64,000 nucleotides of DNA from an uncultured Fastidiosipila sp. (GTDB lineage Bacteria; Bacillota; Clostridia; Saccharofermentanales; Fastidiosipilaceae), in the NCBI GenBank assembly GCA_947253875.1, contig CAMYAM010000008.1:1-64000 (forward strand), read 5' to 3'. Shown here one piece after another: positions 55,587-64,000 of the stretch; the first letter of the stretch is position 1, and each line of letters begins with the position of its first letter. The notes below the pieces were generated by a model. It was not told the DNA's origin. It searched no databases and saw only the letters and a program-made list of their open reading frames with translations. Made by a program: the position numbers and the translations under genes.

Positions 55587-56261
55587 CTAATTACTTTTCC
55601 TCCACAAACCCAAACTATTCTTTCTAGCTTCTTTATTAAATTCTCTTAAAAAATTATGATATTTAACATCTGGTGGGAATGTAACCAATTTCGCATAACC
55701 CTCTACTAACAATTTCGCATTTACCATATGATTAGCTAAATCAGCTTTTGTAATATTATCGAAATCAACATTATCTAGTGCCGACTCCAACCATACATAC
55801 CGCAACAATCTGTTGTATTGATCCCTGTCTGAAACATCTTTCTCTAAATAAATTGTTTTCTCATAAATTAAATCACGTAAATACTTACTTGCTTCTTCAG
55901 CATAAAATTCAGCTTCTCTATACTCATTTGCTAATTCAGGAGCATCAACTCCAATAAATCTCAACTTCTCAATCCTACCATCTTCAAATTTGACATGCAC
56001 AGTATCCCCATCCACGTGCTTAACTACCTGAGCTTTCTCTAAATTATTTCTGTCTAATTTGCTAATGGCTGTTTTGTTATTGAATAAATTACTTAAAGTT
56101 GGAATTAGAAAAACTAATGCGATAATTATTACTGAAACTATTTTACTCTGTTTATTAAAATTATTGTGTTTCTGTGTTTTTTTCTTATATGAATTTTTCT
56201 TAGATAAATTTTGCTTATTTTTATAATTCATCTGCTTACCCTTACCATTAAAATTATCCAT
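55587..56261 (-). CDS. Membrane-anchored thermonuclease (SNase) family protein
   Basis: The 224-residue protein has a very basic Asn/Lys-rich N-terminus, one hydrophobic anchor (about residues 40-60) and an SNase domain. Conserved features are VDGDTVHVKF, RFIGVDAPE with the catalytic Arg, AEFYAEEA and DQYNRLLRYVW, including the second catalytic Arg. It degrades DNA or RNA at the cell surface with Ca2+. GGAG lies eight bases before the ATG; Met11 is an alternative start. Confidence 0.85.
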   Translation of the reverse strand: MDNFNGKGKQMNYKNKQNLSKKNSYKKKTQKHNNFNKQSKIVSVIIIALVFLIPTLSNLFNNKTAISKLDRNNLEKAQVVKHVDGDTVHVKFEDGRIEKLRFIGVDAPELANEYREAEFYAEEASKYLRDLIYEKTIYLEKDVSDRDQYNRLLRYVWLESALDNVDFDNITKADLANHMVNAKLLVEGYAKLVTFPPDVKYHNFLREFNKEARKNSLGLWRKSN

Positions 56262-56461
56262 TATATATACTCCAATATATTTTATTAACTTAAATTTAAG
56301 TATATCAAATATAAATAGTCGGATATTTTTAAAGAGTAATTTGCGTTTTGACTAACCCCGTAGAAATATTAATAAACCATGAACATTTAAGTTTATATTA
56401 TGCTACACTTGTTGGAAACATTTAAAAGCAGTAACAAATCACATGATTTTCAGGAGGAAAT

Positions 56462-57856
56462 ATGACCGAAAACAAAGATAAATTTTCATCCAACTTTGGA
56501 TTTCTAATGGCATCTATAGGTTCAGCAGTTGGTTTAGGTAATATTTGGGGATTCCCTTATAAAATGGGAATGAATGGGGGCTTCACCTTTCTTATAGTTT
56601 ATCTATTACTTGTTTTTACCGTAGGCCTTCCCTTGATGATGGGAGAAATCGCCTTAGGTCGAAAAAGTGAAAAAGGTGCAATTCAAGCTTACAAAACCGT
56701 TTCTCCAAAATTCAAGTTTGTTGGTTGGTTTAATGTAATCGCTCCTTTCCTACTATTATGCTTCTACGTTGTTTTTGGTGGCTATATTCTTAAATATCTA
56801 ATCGCAAATTTAATGAACCTATTCTCAGCTGGCTCTTCAAAAATAGCTGTGACTCATACCGGAGTATTTTTTGATGAGTTCATATCTGCTGGCGCAGAAC
56901 CAATGATTTTCTCTTGGATTTTTCTTGCCGTTACGCTAACAATAGTCGCTCTTGGAGTTGCTGGCGGAATCGAGAAGTTCTCAAATTTTGCCATGCCTAC
57001 ACTAACTATTATGCTGATAATAATTGTAATTCGTTCATGCACTCTCGAAGGCGCTGGTGATGGTTTGGCATTTATATTTAAACCAGACGTTTCCAAGCTC
57101 AAGGGCATGGGTTTCTTAGAAATCTTCGCTGCAGCTGGAAGCCAAATGTTCTTCTCCTTATCATTGGCATCAGGTGCCATAATTGCATATGGATCTTACC
57201 TAAGTAAAAATAGTAACATTGAAAAAAATGCAACCATAATAACAATATCTGACGCGATAATCTCGATTTTTGCGGCCCTAGCTGTCATGCCTGCAGTTTT
57301 CGCTTTTGGACTAGAGCCACAAGCTGGTCCTGGTTTACTATTTGTATCTTTGCAAGCTGTATTTAATGACATGGGCACAACTGGACCTCTATTTGCTAGC
57401 ATTTTCTATTTACTTGTATTATTTGCTGCTTTGACTTCATCTATAGCTATGACAGAAGGTTTCTTGTCCTCAATTCTAGATGCACAAGTAGCCCATGGCA
57501 AAAAGCCTAAGCGTAAATTAGTTTCTGCTTTAGTATACCTTGCAACTATATTAGGAGCTAGTTTAATCTCATATGATGCATTAGGCAATTCCAATCTTCA
57601 CCATCCATTTGGTTTATCTACTTGGTTAGACTTCTTTGATCTACTTGCAGAAGGTATACTAATGCCTTTAGGTGGCTTATGCTTAGCAATTATGCTGGGC
57701 TGGTTTAACCCTACCTCTCTAGACGATGAGTACTCTCAAGGAAGTAAGTTCAAGAGCAAAAAACTCTATAGATTCTGTATTAGGTATATTGCTCCACCAG
57801 TATTACTATTGATAGTTGTAGTTCAATTAAATGCATTCTTTGGCTTTATCTCATAG
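56462..57856 (+). CDS. Sodium-dependent amino-acid transporter (NSS family)
   Basis: The 464-residue protein has about 11-12 membrane helices and the neurotransmitter:sodium symporter signatures: GFLMASIGSAVGLGNIWGFPYKMGMNGG in helix 1 with the unwound GSAVGLGN, and FFSLSLASGAI in helix 6. It couples Na+ entry to uptake of an amino acid, as in MhsT/Tyt1-like proteins; the substrate is not predictable. CAGGAGG precedes the ATG. Confidence 0.88.
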   Translation: MTENKDKFSSNFGFLMASIGSAVGLGNIWGFPYKMGMNGGFTFLIVYLLLVFTVGLPLMMGEIALGRKSEKGAIQAYKTVSPKFKFVGWFNVIAPFLLLCFYVVFGGYILKYLIANLMNLFSAGSSKIAVTHTGVFFDEFISAGAEPMIFSWIFLAVTLTIVALGVAGGIEKFSNFAMPTLTIMLIIIVIRSCTLEGAGDGLAFIFKPDVSKLKGMGFLEIFAAAGSQMFFSLSLASGAIIAYGSYLSKNSNIEKNATIITISDAIISIFAALAVMPAVFAFGLEPQAGPGLLFVSLQAVFNDMGTTGPLFASIFYLLVLFAALTSSIAMTEGFLSSILDAQVAHGKKPKRKLVSALVYLATILGASLISYDALGNSNLHHPFGLSTWLDFFDLLAEGILMPLGGLCLAIMLGWFNPTSLDDEYSQGSKFKSKKLYRFCIRYIAPPVLLLIVVVQLNAFFGFIS

Positions 57857-57904
57857 TTAAACTATATGCCGCAATATCGCAAAATCATTACATCTAGAAA
57901 AAGT

Positions 57905-57937
57905 AAAAAGCCTGAATAATATAAAATTATTCAGGCT
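57905..57937. terminator. Terminator between the NSS transporter and pdxS genes
   Basis: A perfect 12-bp stem (AGCCTGAATAAT/ATTATTCAGGCT) with a 5-base loop has TTTTTACTTTTT on the minus-strand side, so it mainly ends the pdxS transcript; the plus-strand tail is weaker. Confidence 0.75.
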
Positions 57938-57978
57938 AAATTTATGTTTAATTTTTACTTGCAGAAATTAGGTATAAA

Positions 57979-58848
57979 CTAAATACCACGGTTTGCCATC
58001 AAGACTTCAATCTCGTCTTCATTTAAACCAACCATAGCTTCACCCAAATCTTCTGACAAAGCAGCAATTTTCTCAAAGTCGAATGGATTTTTAACAGTTT
58101 CAACAATTGCTTTAGCACGTTTTACAGGATTACCTGACTTGAAGATACCTGAACCTACGAATACACCTTCTGCTCCTAAATGAACCATCAAGCAAGCATC
58201 AGCTGGAGTAGCTACACCACCTGCTGAGAAGTTAAGCACTGGCAATCTCTTGTGGTCATGAACATATTTAACCAATTCGTATGGTACACCTAATTCTTTT
58301 GCCTCATTATAGAGCTCATCTTCACGCGCAGCTGCAATTCTAGCAATATCACTATTAATCATACGCATGTGACTTACAGCTTGAACTACGTCACCTGTAC
58401 CAGCTTCACCCTTAGTTCTAATCATCGCAGCACCCTCGTTGATACGACGCAAAGCTTCACCCAAGTTTCTTGCACCACAAACAAATGGTGTATTAAATTT
58501 CTTCTTGTCAATGTGATAAACATTATCTGCAGGAGAAAGCACTTCACTTTCATCAATGAAATCAATGTTGATAGCTTCCAAAAGGCGTGCCTCAATAAAA
58601 TGACCAATACGGCATTTAGCCATTACAGGGATACTAACAGCATCTTGAATTTCTTTGATCATCTTTGGATCACTCATTCTTGAAACTCCACCAGCAGCTC
58701 TTATATCAGCTGGGATACGTTCTAGTGCCATAACAGCTGCAGCACCTGCTTCTTCTGCTATCTTAGCTTGTTCTGGAGTAGTAACGTCCATGATTACTCC
58801 ACCTTTTAACTTATTCATTAATTCTTCTAAGTTTTTGTCTTGATACAT
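57979..58848 (-). CDS. pdxS: Pyridoxal 5'-phosphate synthase subunit PdxS
   Basis: The 289-residue protein matches PdxS throughout: GGVIMDVTTPEQAKIAEEAGAAAVMALERIP, IPVMAKCRIGHF with catalytic Lys, DESEVLSPAD, RTKGEAGTGD, and LNFSAGGVATPADA. It makes PLP from ribose-5-phosphate, glyceraldehyde-3-phosphate and ammonia. The glutaminase partner PdxT normally follows it but is absent here; it must lie elsewhere, or free ammonia is used. AGAGGAAA precedes the ATG. TATAAT boxes on the minus strand lie at 58944-58939 and 58967-58962. Confidence 0.95.
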   Translation of the reverse strand: MYQDKNLEELMNKLKGGVIMDVTTPEQAKIAEEAGAAAVMALERIPADIRAAGGVSRMSDPKMIKEIQDAVSIPVMAKCRIGHFIEARLLEAINIDFIDESEVLSPADNVYHIDKKKFNTPFVCGARNLGEALRRINEGAAMIRTKGEAGTGDVVQAVSHMRMINSDIARIAAAREDELYNEAKELGVPYELVKYVHDHKRLPVLNFSAGGVATPADACLMVHLGAEGVFVGSGIFKSGNPVKRAKAIVETVKNPFDFEKIAALSEDLGEAMVGLNEDEIEVLMANRGI

Positions 58849-59018
58849 TGTGTTTCCTCTTTTCTATTTCTTTTCTCTCTTTTTTATTTGATTTGCAATA
58901 ATATGCTGCAAAATTAGTTCCTCATTGAATTCTAACCTATTATAGCAATTATTTCGCCGTTATTATACTCTTCTAAATTACTAAATAAATATGTTTTTTC
59001 GTTCTAGTTTCCCATCAA

Positions 59019-59066
59019 CTATCCCATTCTGTGCAATCCATTACTATCTCATTCTGTGTAATCCGT
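59019..59066 (-). repeat. Direct repeat at the 3' end of the ABC-F gene
   Basis: GGATTACACAGAATGAGATAGT, which ends the ABC-F gene, is followed immediately by a near copy (GGATTGCACAGAATGGGATAGT). The period is about 26 bp, with a few changes. It looks like a small tandem duplication over the stop codon. Confidence 0.55.
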
Positions 59067-60567
59067 CTACATCTAATTCGTAGACTTTTGAGAACACTTC
59101 ATCTATAAACCGTCTGTCATGCGAAACAGCAATAATACATCCACTATAATTACTCAAGGCCTCGATAATCTCTGGTTGCGATAATGGTGAAAGATTTCTC
59201 GTAGGTTCATCAAGAACTAGGACTTCGGCTTTATCCATAATCATTTTTGTGAAAAATACCTTAGCCTTTTGCCCACCAGATAATTTTCCTATTCTTCTTA
59301 ACATATCTTCTCTTTTAAACTTTAGGCTACCTAATAAAGTTGATATTTCAGTATGTTCAGACTTAGTACCATTTGAAGTCAAAAAATCAATAGCATTAAT
59401 ATCGTTGTCTATAAGCTCTTCGTAGTTTTGTGGCATATAACCTACCTTTAAATTCAAGTTTCTCAGCTCTTCAATCAACACTTTAAGCAAAGTTGATTTT
59501 CCAATACCATTTTTACCTATAATACATATCTTTTCTGGACCTATAATGTCTAAATTTATATTTCTTGCTAAAACCTTGTTTCCTGCACGCAGCTCTGGTA
59601 AAGAAAACTCTAAAATTACCTTTCCATTTGGTACAGCAACCTCATCATCAAATTCTATATCTATAGCTTCCTCAAAGTCAGGAACTTTGCTTAGTTTACT
59701 TTGCTCCTTGCCCATGTTTTTCTCCATAGACTTAACTGAATGCATTTTATCTTTTAGATTTCTTCCTTCTAGATCATCTTTTGTTCCTCTTAGCGCATGC
59801 TGAACTGAATCATGTAATCTTCTAAATCTTTCTTGCTTCTTAGCAAACTCTTCCTGTTCCTTATTAGCTCTTTTAGTTTCATTCTCTATAAAAATATCTC
59901 TGTTATTAACATAGTCATTATATCTGCTGTTAACAATAGTATGTTTAACTTGAGTCCTCCTATATATCAACTCTAAATGGACAATTCGATTTGCAACATT
60001 ACTTAATAATTCATGATCGTGAGATACAAATATCAGCGGTATTTCAAGTCCTTTCATAAAATTTTCCAACCATTGTACAGACTCAATATCCAAGTCATTA
60101 CTTGGCTCATCAAGGAGTAAAAGTGTTGGTTGCTTTAGCATTTCGACTAAGAGCAAAAATTTAATCTTCTCTCCTCCAGATAAAGTACCAAGCAGAACAT
60201 CATGAGAGATTAAATTCTCATCGAGAGACATTTCACTTAACAGTCTATAAAACAAGTTGTAATCGAAGTAATTAATATCTATTATGCTATACAAATAGTC
60301 CATGGTTGAAACTTCGTAAAACTCTTCAACTAAAGTCTGTGGTAAATAACCAATAATTTCATGGTTAGCATAAATATTTCCTTTCACTGCACAATATTCT
60401 TTTACACTCTCAGGCTTTGCGATAGTTTTAAGCAAGATCGACTTACCATTACCTTCTTCACCAATCAAAGCAAGTTTATCTCCTTCTCCAATATTTAAAG
60501 AAAAATCTTCAAGCAAAACTCTATTATCTTCACGCAAAATTATTGTTAAATCTTTAATTTGTAACAT
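59044..60567 (-). CDS. ABC-F family ATPase (probable ribosome-protection type)
   Basis: The 507-residue protein has two ATPase domains without membrane helices: GEEGNGKS and GKNGIGKST (Walker A), LSGGEKIKF and LSGGQKAKV (signatures), LLLDEPSNDLD and LVLDEPTRNLS (Walker B). A charged linker between them (about residues 230-310) reaches the ribosome in ABC-F proteins. Length and linker resemble the antibiotic-resistance group (Lsa/Vga-like), but housekeeping ABC-F proteins are possible, so resistance is inferred. A long structured leader with an upstream ORF supports antibiotic-responsive expression. GGAGGG precedes the ATG. Confidence 0.85.
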   Translation of the reverse strand: MLQIKDLTIILREDNRVLLEDFSLNIGEGDKLALIGEEGNGKSILLKTIAKPESVKEYCAVKGNIYANHEIIGYLPQTLVEEFYEVSTMDYLYSIIDINYFDYNLFYRLLSEMSLDENLISHDVLLGTLSGGEKIKFLLLVEMLKQPTLLLLDEPSNDLDIESVQWLENFMKGLEIPLIFVSHDHELLSNVANRIVHLELIYRRTQVKHTIVNSRYNDYVNNRDIFIENETKRANKEQEEFAKKQERFRRLHDSVQHALRGTKDDLEGRNLKDKMHSVKSMEKNMGKEQSKLSKVPDFEEAIDIEFDDEVAVPNGKVILEFSLPELRAGNKVLARNINLDIIGPEKICIIGKNGIGKSTLLKVLIEELRNLNLKVGYMPQNYEELIDNDINAIDFLTSNGTKSEHTEISTLLGSLKFKREDMLRRIGKLSGGQKAKVFFTKMIMDKAEVLVLDEPTRNLSPLSQPEIIEALSNYSGCIIAVSHDRRFIDEVFSKVYELDVDGLHRMR

Positions 60568-60810
60568 AAACCCTCCATATATTCATATAAGGATGTATGC
60601 CAATATGGAAATAACACTGCTAGTTAAAATCTTATGAATAAAAAGCAGACATTAAGACATATAAAATAGAAATATGATAATGAATTTCACAATATGGCAT
60701 ACCAAAACAAACCCAAACGGGTAATCAACAGTACTAAAAAAATCTCCATATTGCTTATTTAATCACTATTACACTTCTCCTTAAAATTAAAATCTGAAAG
60801 TATTATAGCA
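60568..60810 (-). promoter_or_regulatory. 5' leader of ABC-F gene: probable translational attenuator
   Basis: An extended -10 promoter (TGCTATAAT, 60810-60802) starts a leader of about 225 bases. It contains a ribosome site AAGGAG (60782-60777) before a 3-codon ORF, and then four complementary segments: CAATATGG (60753-60746), CCATATTG (60697-60690), CCATATTG (60608-60601) and ATATGGAGGG (60580-60571, the gene's ribosome site). GGTATGCC (60703-60696) can also pair with GGCATAC (60601-60595). These can form mutually exclusive hairpins that hide or free the ribosome site. Confidence 0.5.
60755..60766 (-). CDS. Putative 3-codon leader ORF (GTG ATT AAA TAA)
   Basis: AAGGAG lies ten bases upstream of this GTG. 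The stop codon is two bases before hairpin segment 1, so a ribosome stalled here would cover that segment. A second reading frame of 20 residues (60749-60687, ATG inside segment 1) is hydrophobic with Trp/Tyr but has no ribosome site. Confidence 0.35.
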   Translation of the reverse strand: MIK

Positions 60811-60811
60811 T

Positions 60812-60858
60812 AAAAAACAAGGGACCAAAAAGAATAGTGAAAATTCTTTCTAATCCCT
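60812..60858 (-). terminator. Terminator of the surface-protein gene
   Basis: On the minus strand AGGGA...ATTCTTTTTGGTCCCT forms a stem of about 13 pairs interrupted by a small internal loop, followed by TTGTTTTTT. It overlaps the upstream part of the ABC-F promoter. Confidence 0.65.
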
Positions 60859-60894
60859 AATTTATTTCATCTAGTAATAATTAAACTTTAACTA

Positions 60895-63800
60895 TTAATC
60901 TATATGTTTTTTATTCTTTCTATCGAGATAGAACATGGCCACTGAAGCACCTAGCAATAAAGCACTGAATATGATACTTGAGCCTGCACCGGTTTTTGGT
61001 ATATCAGGTTTTCTTGAGTTTGTAATGGTGTAACCGTCTTTAGCATTACCAGTTATTTTACTGGTATAGCCATTACCCACCTCAACTTCCTCGATAGTAT
61101 AGTCTATGGTTTTTCCATCTTTGTATACATCTAAATCTACGAATTCACCTGACCAATTATTTTTAGCAGATAATTGTAAAACTTTTCCATCTACTTCCTT
61201 ACCGTCAGCAAGCAATTTTACTGTAATACTATCTGGACGTTTACCGTCTTTGTTATTGTTATCATCCCAGACTTTATTGACTTTAATATTTGTTTTTTCT
61301 GGAATTCTTGAGTTTGTAATGGTGAAGCCATCAATTTCACTTGTATAACCTGGGACTTTGTCCTCAGTAATAGTATATTCGATTAATTTACCATTTTCAT
61401 ATTTCTCTAGATTGGCAAATTCCCATTGCCAATTATCAGCTTGGGTAAGTGTTTTTACAGCAACTTCTTTGCCATTCTTCAACAAGCGTACTGTAATTGT
61501 TTCTGGGCGTTTGCCATCTTGGTTATTACTATCATTCCAGACTTTATTGACTTTAATGTTAATAGTTGTCTTTTCTGGAGTTCTTGAGTTTGTAATGGTA
61601 AATCCATCTTTGGCATTACCAGTTATTTTACTGGTATAACCATTACCTACCTCAACTTCCTTGACAGTGTATTTAACAAACTCACCATTTTTATGTGACG
61701 GTAAATCTTTAAATTCACCTTTCCAATCATTATCTTGGTTTAGTTCAATTGTCTTTCCAGTTTCTTTGCCATCTGCAAGTAAAGCTACTGTAATACTATT
61801 TGGTCTTTTACCTAATTTATCGTTATTATCATCCCAAACTTTATTAACCTTAACCTCTGTCTTAAGTGAGTTTTCCAAATAAATTGAATAAGTACTACTT
61901 GCAGTATCTTTTTCTTTTTTAACTTCAGACAGAATATATTTACCACTATCTTTTTCTTTAAAGTTTATAGGTAAAAGCTTACCAGTTTTGTTATCGATTA
62001 ATGTATCTGGATCTGGGAAATCTTCAATTGTTGCAGTCCAATTACCATCTTTAGTAAGTTTTACATCTTGTACATAATGATCGCCTACATACATTTCTAG
62101 GACTATCTCTTTTGGCCTTGTTTCTTCTTTATCACCATACCAAGCTTTTGTGATTTTAATCTTATATGGATTATCTTCACCAAATATAAGCTTACCGTTA
62201 TTGGTAATAGCTCCGCCACTTATACCAAGTCCTTGAGCAAAATTATTTTTAAATATTGTATTAGCAACTTGCTCTGCTAGATCTTTTGATTCTTGTGTTG
62301 GAACTGACTTATAAACAAGTTGAGCACCTTTTTTCTCTTCTATTACAGTGTTATAAGGAAGTGGCTTGCCTGGATTTTCTGGATTGTATCTTGGTGTCTG
62401 TTCTTCTTTTTGCCAATTAGTATGAATACCTTCGAAAGATCCATCTTGGTACCATAATCTATATCCACCACCTAACATTCTTGAAGCAAGTTTGACTGAA
62501 GAACTTCCTACAGGATTATCGTTTTCGTACTTTATTATATTTGCAAAGTCATCGCCTGCACCATTATGCACACCACCAGCAAAATTTGGAGCTAAGTTAT
62601 CATACATAGCTAATCCATTGGTTATATTGATTGTTGTATGACCAGCTGGACAATTCCAAATACCACCACCTTGACGTGATATAGGTTTATTTTTCCCGCC
62701 AACACCAATACCAATCATAAAGTTTTCTTTAAAAGAATTCTCCTTTATCAAGGCTCTATTAATAGTTAACTCACAATCATTATGATTATAAATGGCTCCG
62801 CCACCCCAGAAACCATTTGAGGAGTTACTTTCAAATAATCCAGCATTAATTTGACCTTTACTTTTTGCTGTAGCAGACATAGCTCCACCACTATTTCCAG
62901 AAACATTTCCAATAAACTGACCGCCATCAATTGTATATTTGTAGTTATAAATATATAATCCACCACCATTATAATAATAATCTCTACTTAAGGCAGAATT
63001 CTCTTTAACTATTGCTCCATCAATAAGCAATTTATGATCTGCATCCTTAGAAGCTGCAATATAAAGACCGCCACCTGGGCCATTTGCTACATTTTTATAA
63101 ATACTTACATTTTTTATAACGGTATCTGTGTCTGTAATCAAAATACCGCCACCCTTACCAGAATATTCACCATTTGTATTTTCACTTATAGTTCCTGATA
63201 ATATTTTTGCTTCTGATCTAATCGCTACTATTCCGCCACCACATTCAGCGGTATTTTTAGCAACTAGACCACCATTCATTTCAAAATCGCAATCTTCCAT
63301 GTAAAGACCGCCACCCCATGCATAAAATCTATCATGAATTGCCAAGTTCTGTGTGATTTCTCCACCATTTATTTTGACTTTAGATTTGGTTGAACCTTGT
63401 TCTCCCCAAATTCCTATAGCTCCACCTCTTAGGTAGCCTTTGTTTTTGGATATGGTACCTGCATTTAAAGTGAATGCTCCATTGTATACAGTAATCGGTG
63501 CATATTGATAATAATTTACTTTAAATCTCAAATCTGATGGTTGTGGACTTTCACTGATTACCGCTTCATTTCCACTAAACTCTCCCCCAGACATTGTAAA
63601 TTCTCCACCATTTACGAATATGGTTGGTCCTTCAAGTTTAGTATCTGAAATTTTTCCACTATTAAGATTAAGGTTTCCTTCAACAATAATTTGAGAATTA
63701 GTAATTGTAGGTCCATCAATAGTAAGGCTTCCACCCTTCTCAACCTTAATGCTATCAAATCCAAGTCCCTTAATATTTCCTTGACCTTTTAAAACAATAT

Positions 63801-64000
63801 GCTGATTTGCTTTAATCAAAATAGTTTTATCCGTATTAGTATCAGCAGTTATATCAGCGCTAATATCTATAATTTTTTGAGCATTTTCTTCCACTCCATT
63901 AATAGCTTTTGAAAGTTCTGACCATGTTGTCACAACGTTAGTAACATTAAAAGCTTCTATATTATTATTACTAATACTTTCCTCTGTATTCTCAGGAGTA
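60895..64000 (-). CDS. Cell-wall-anchored beta-helix/Cna_B surface protein (partial, N-terminus cut)
   Basis: The frame runs open to the right edge, so the N-terminus and any signal peptide are missing; an internal GTG at 63933 is not a real start. At least 1034 codons are visible. The N-terminal half is a repeated right-handed beta-helix pattern (GGGIYN/GGAIxN, INGGxxxxN) like adhesins and polysaccharide-binding proteins. It is followed by about four Cna_B domains (NKVWDDNNxKxGKRPxSITVxLL... units) and the sorting signal IPKTG, a hydrophobic helix and a basic tail. The Cna_B repeats are nearly identical at DNA level. It probably displays an adhesive or glycan-binding tip. Ligand unknown. Confidence 0.85.
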   Translation of the reverse strand, partial: TPENTEESISNNNIEAFNVTNVVTTWSELSKAINGVEENAQKIIDISADITADTNTDKTILIKANQHIVLKGQGNIKGLGFDSIKVEKGGSLTIDGPTITNSQIIVEGNLNLNSGKISDTKLEGPTIFVNGGEFTMSGGEFSGNEAVISESPQPSDLRFKVNYYQYAPITVYNGAFTLNAGTISKNKGYLRGGAIGIWGEQGSTKSKVKINGGEITQNLAIHDRFYAWGGGLYMEDCDFEMNGGLVAKNTAECGGGIVAIRSEAKILSGTISENTNGEYSGKGGGILITDTDTVIKNVSIYKNVANGPGGGLYIAASKDADHKLLIDGAIVKENSALSRDYYYNGGGLYIYNYKYTIDGGQFIGNVSGNSGGAMSATAKSKGQINAGLFESNSSNGFWGGGAIYNHNDCELTINRALIKENSFKENFMIGIGVGGKNKPISRQGGGIWNCPAGHTTINITNGLAMYDNLAPNFAGGVHNGAGDDFANIIKYENDNPVGSSSVKLASRMLGGGYRLWYQDGSFEGIHTNWQKEEQTPRYNPENPGKPLPYNTVIEEKKGAQLVYKSVPTQESKDLAEQVANTIFKNNFAQGLGISGGAITNNGKLIFGEDNPYKIKITKAWYGDKEETRPKEIVLEMYVGDHYVQDVKLTKDGNWTATIEDFPDPDTLIDNKTGKLLPINFKEKDSGKYILSEVKKEKDTASSTYSIYLENSLKTEVKVNKVWDDNNDKLGKRPNSITVALLADGKETGKTIELNQDNDWKGEFKDLPSHKNGEFVKYTVKEVEVGNGYTSKITGNAKDGFTITNSRTPEKTTINIKVNKVWNDSNNQDGKRPETITVRLLKNGKEVAVKTLTQADNWQWEFANLEKYENGKLIEYTITEDKVPGYTSEIDGFTITNSRIPEKTNIKVNKVWDDNNNKDGKRPDSITVKLLADGKEVDGKVLQLSAKNNWSGEFVDLDVYKDGKTIDYTIEEVEVGNGYTSKITGNAKDGYTITNSRKPDIPKTGAGSSIIFSALLLGASVAMFYLDRKNKKHID

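Noticed and set aside
56854..57180. 108-residue open frame antisense to the NSS transporter
   Set aside because: No ribosome site, and low-complexity composition caused by the membrane-protein codons on the other strand.

Overview
The window is about one third G+C, with AGGAGG-type ribosome binding sites, sigma-A-like promoters, lipobox lipoproteins, sortase-anchored Cna_B adhesins and a Gln tRNA with encoded CCA. This points to a Bacillota chromosome, most likely a host-associated fermentative coccus or clostridial relative. The species cannot be named from the sequence. No phage, IS element, rRNA or CRISPR array was seen; this looks like normal chromosome enriched in carbohydrate and surface functions.

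Layout. 1-210: promoter and leader of a gene running off the left edge. 0.2-4.3 kb: zinc-acquisition pair, a histidine-triad (Pht-like) lipoprotein and a ZnuA/AdcA-type binding lipoprotein, sharing an operator-like motif. 4.3-11.9 kb: leftward run of a HAD phosphatase, a MacB-like ABC fusion, a GT8 glycosyltransferase, an AI-2E family exporter and a sulfatase. 12.0-14.5 kb: second sulfatase and a copper-type formylglycine-generating enzyme (FGE), so a complete sulfatase/maturation set. 14.6-16.3 kb: cation/proton antiporter and a small membrane protein.

16.4-31.0 kb: a sucrose/raffinose/isomalto-oligosaccharide regulon resembling streptococcal msm. It holds a GH32 hydrolase and fructokinase (+), a ROK repressor heading a leftward operon of binding protein, two permeases, sucrose phosphorylase and GH36 alpha-galactosidase (-), and two tandem GH13 alpha-1,6-glucosidases (+). 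A near-palindrome (GTTAACT-N-AGTTAAC, then TAAT) lies upstream of the GH32 gene, the ROK gene and the first GH13 gene. The ABC ATPase is not in the window, so it is probably a shared MsmK-type protein encoded elsewhere.

31.1-36.9 kb: tRNA-Gln(CUG), an Xre regulator with an unknown partner, nitroreductase, two dehydrogenases, an unknown membrane protein and a DJ-1/PfpI protein. 37-41 kb: large Cna_B adhesin with an unusual VGKTG sorting motif. 41.4-51.3 kb: DIP1984-family protein, uracil-DNA glycosylase, GerMN/Gmad2 lipoprotein, GH3 beta-glucosidase, second GH36 alpha-galactosidase, a zinc-ribbon protein, a DUF2079 membrane protein and a GlsB-like gene broken by an in-frame TAG. 51.4-55.5 kb: an ABC transporter plus histidine kinase/response regulator, with one shared promoter architecture before the ABC and regulator genes. 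55.6-60.9 kb: nuclease, Na+ symporter, PdxS without PdxT, and an ABC-F ATPase whose leader looks like a translational attenuator. 60.9-64 kb: a beta-helix/Cna_B surface protein with an IPKTG signal, cut by the right edge.

The genes describe an organism that scavenges zinc, takes up and splits plant or host oligosaccharides, removes sulfate esters from host glycans, adheres through sortase-anchored proteins and carries envelope or antibiotic stress responses.
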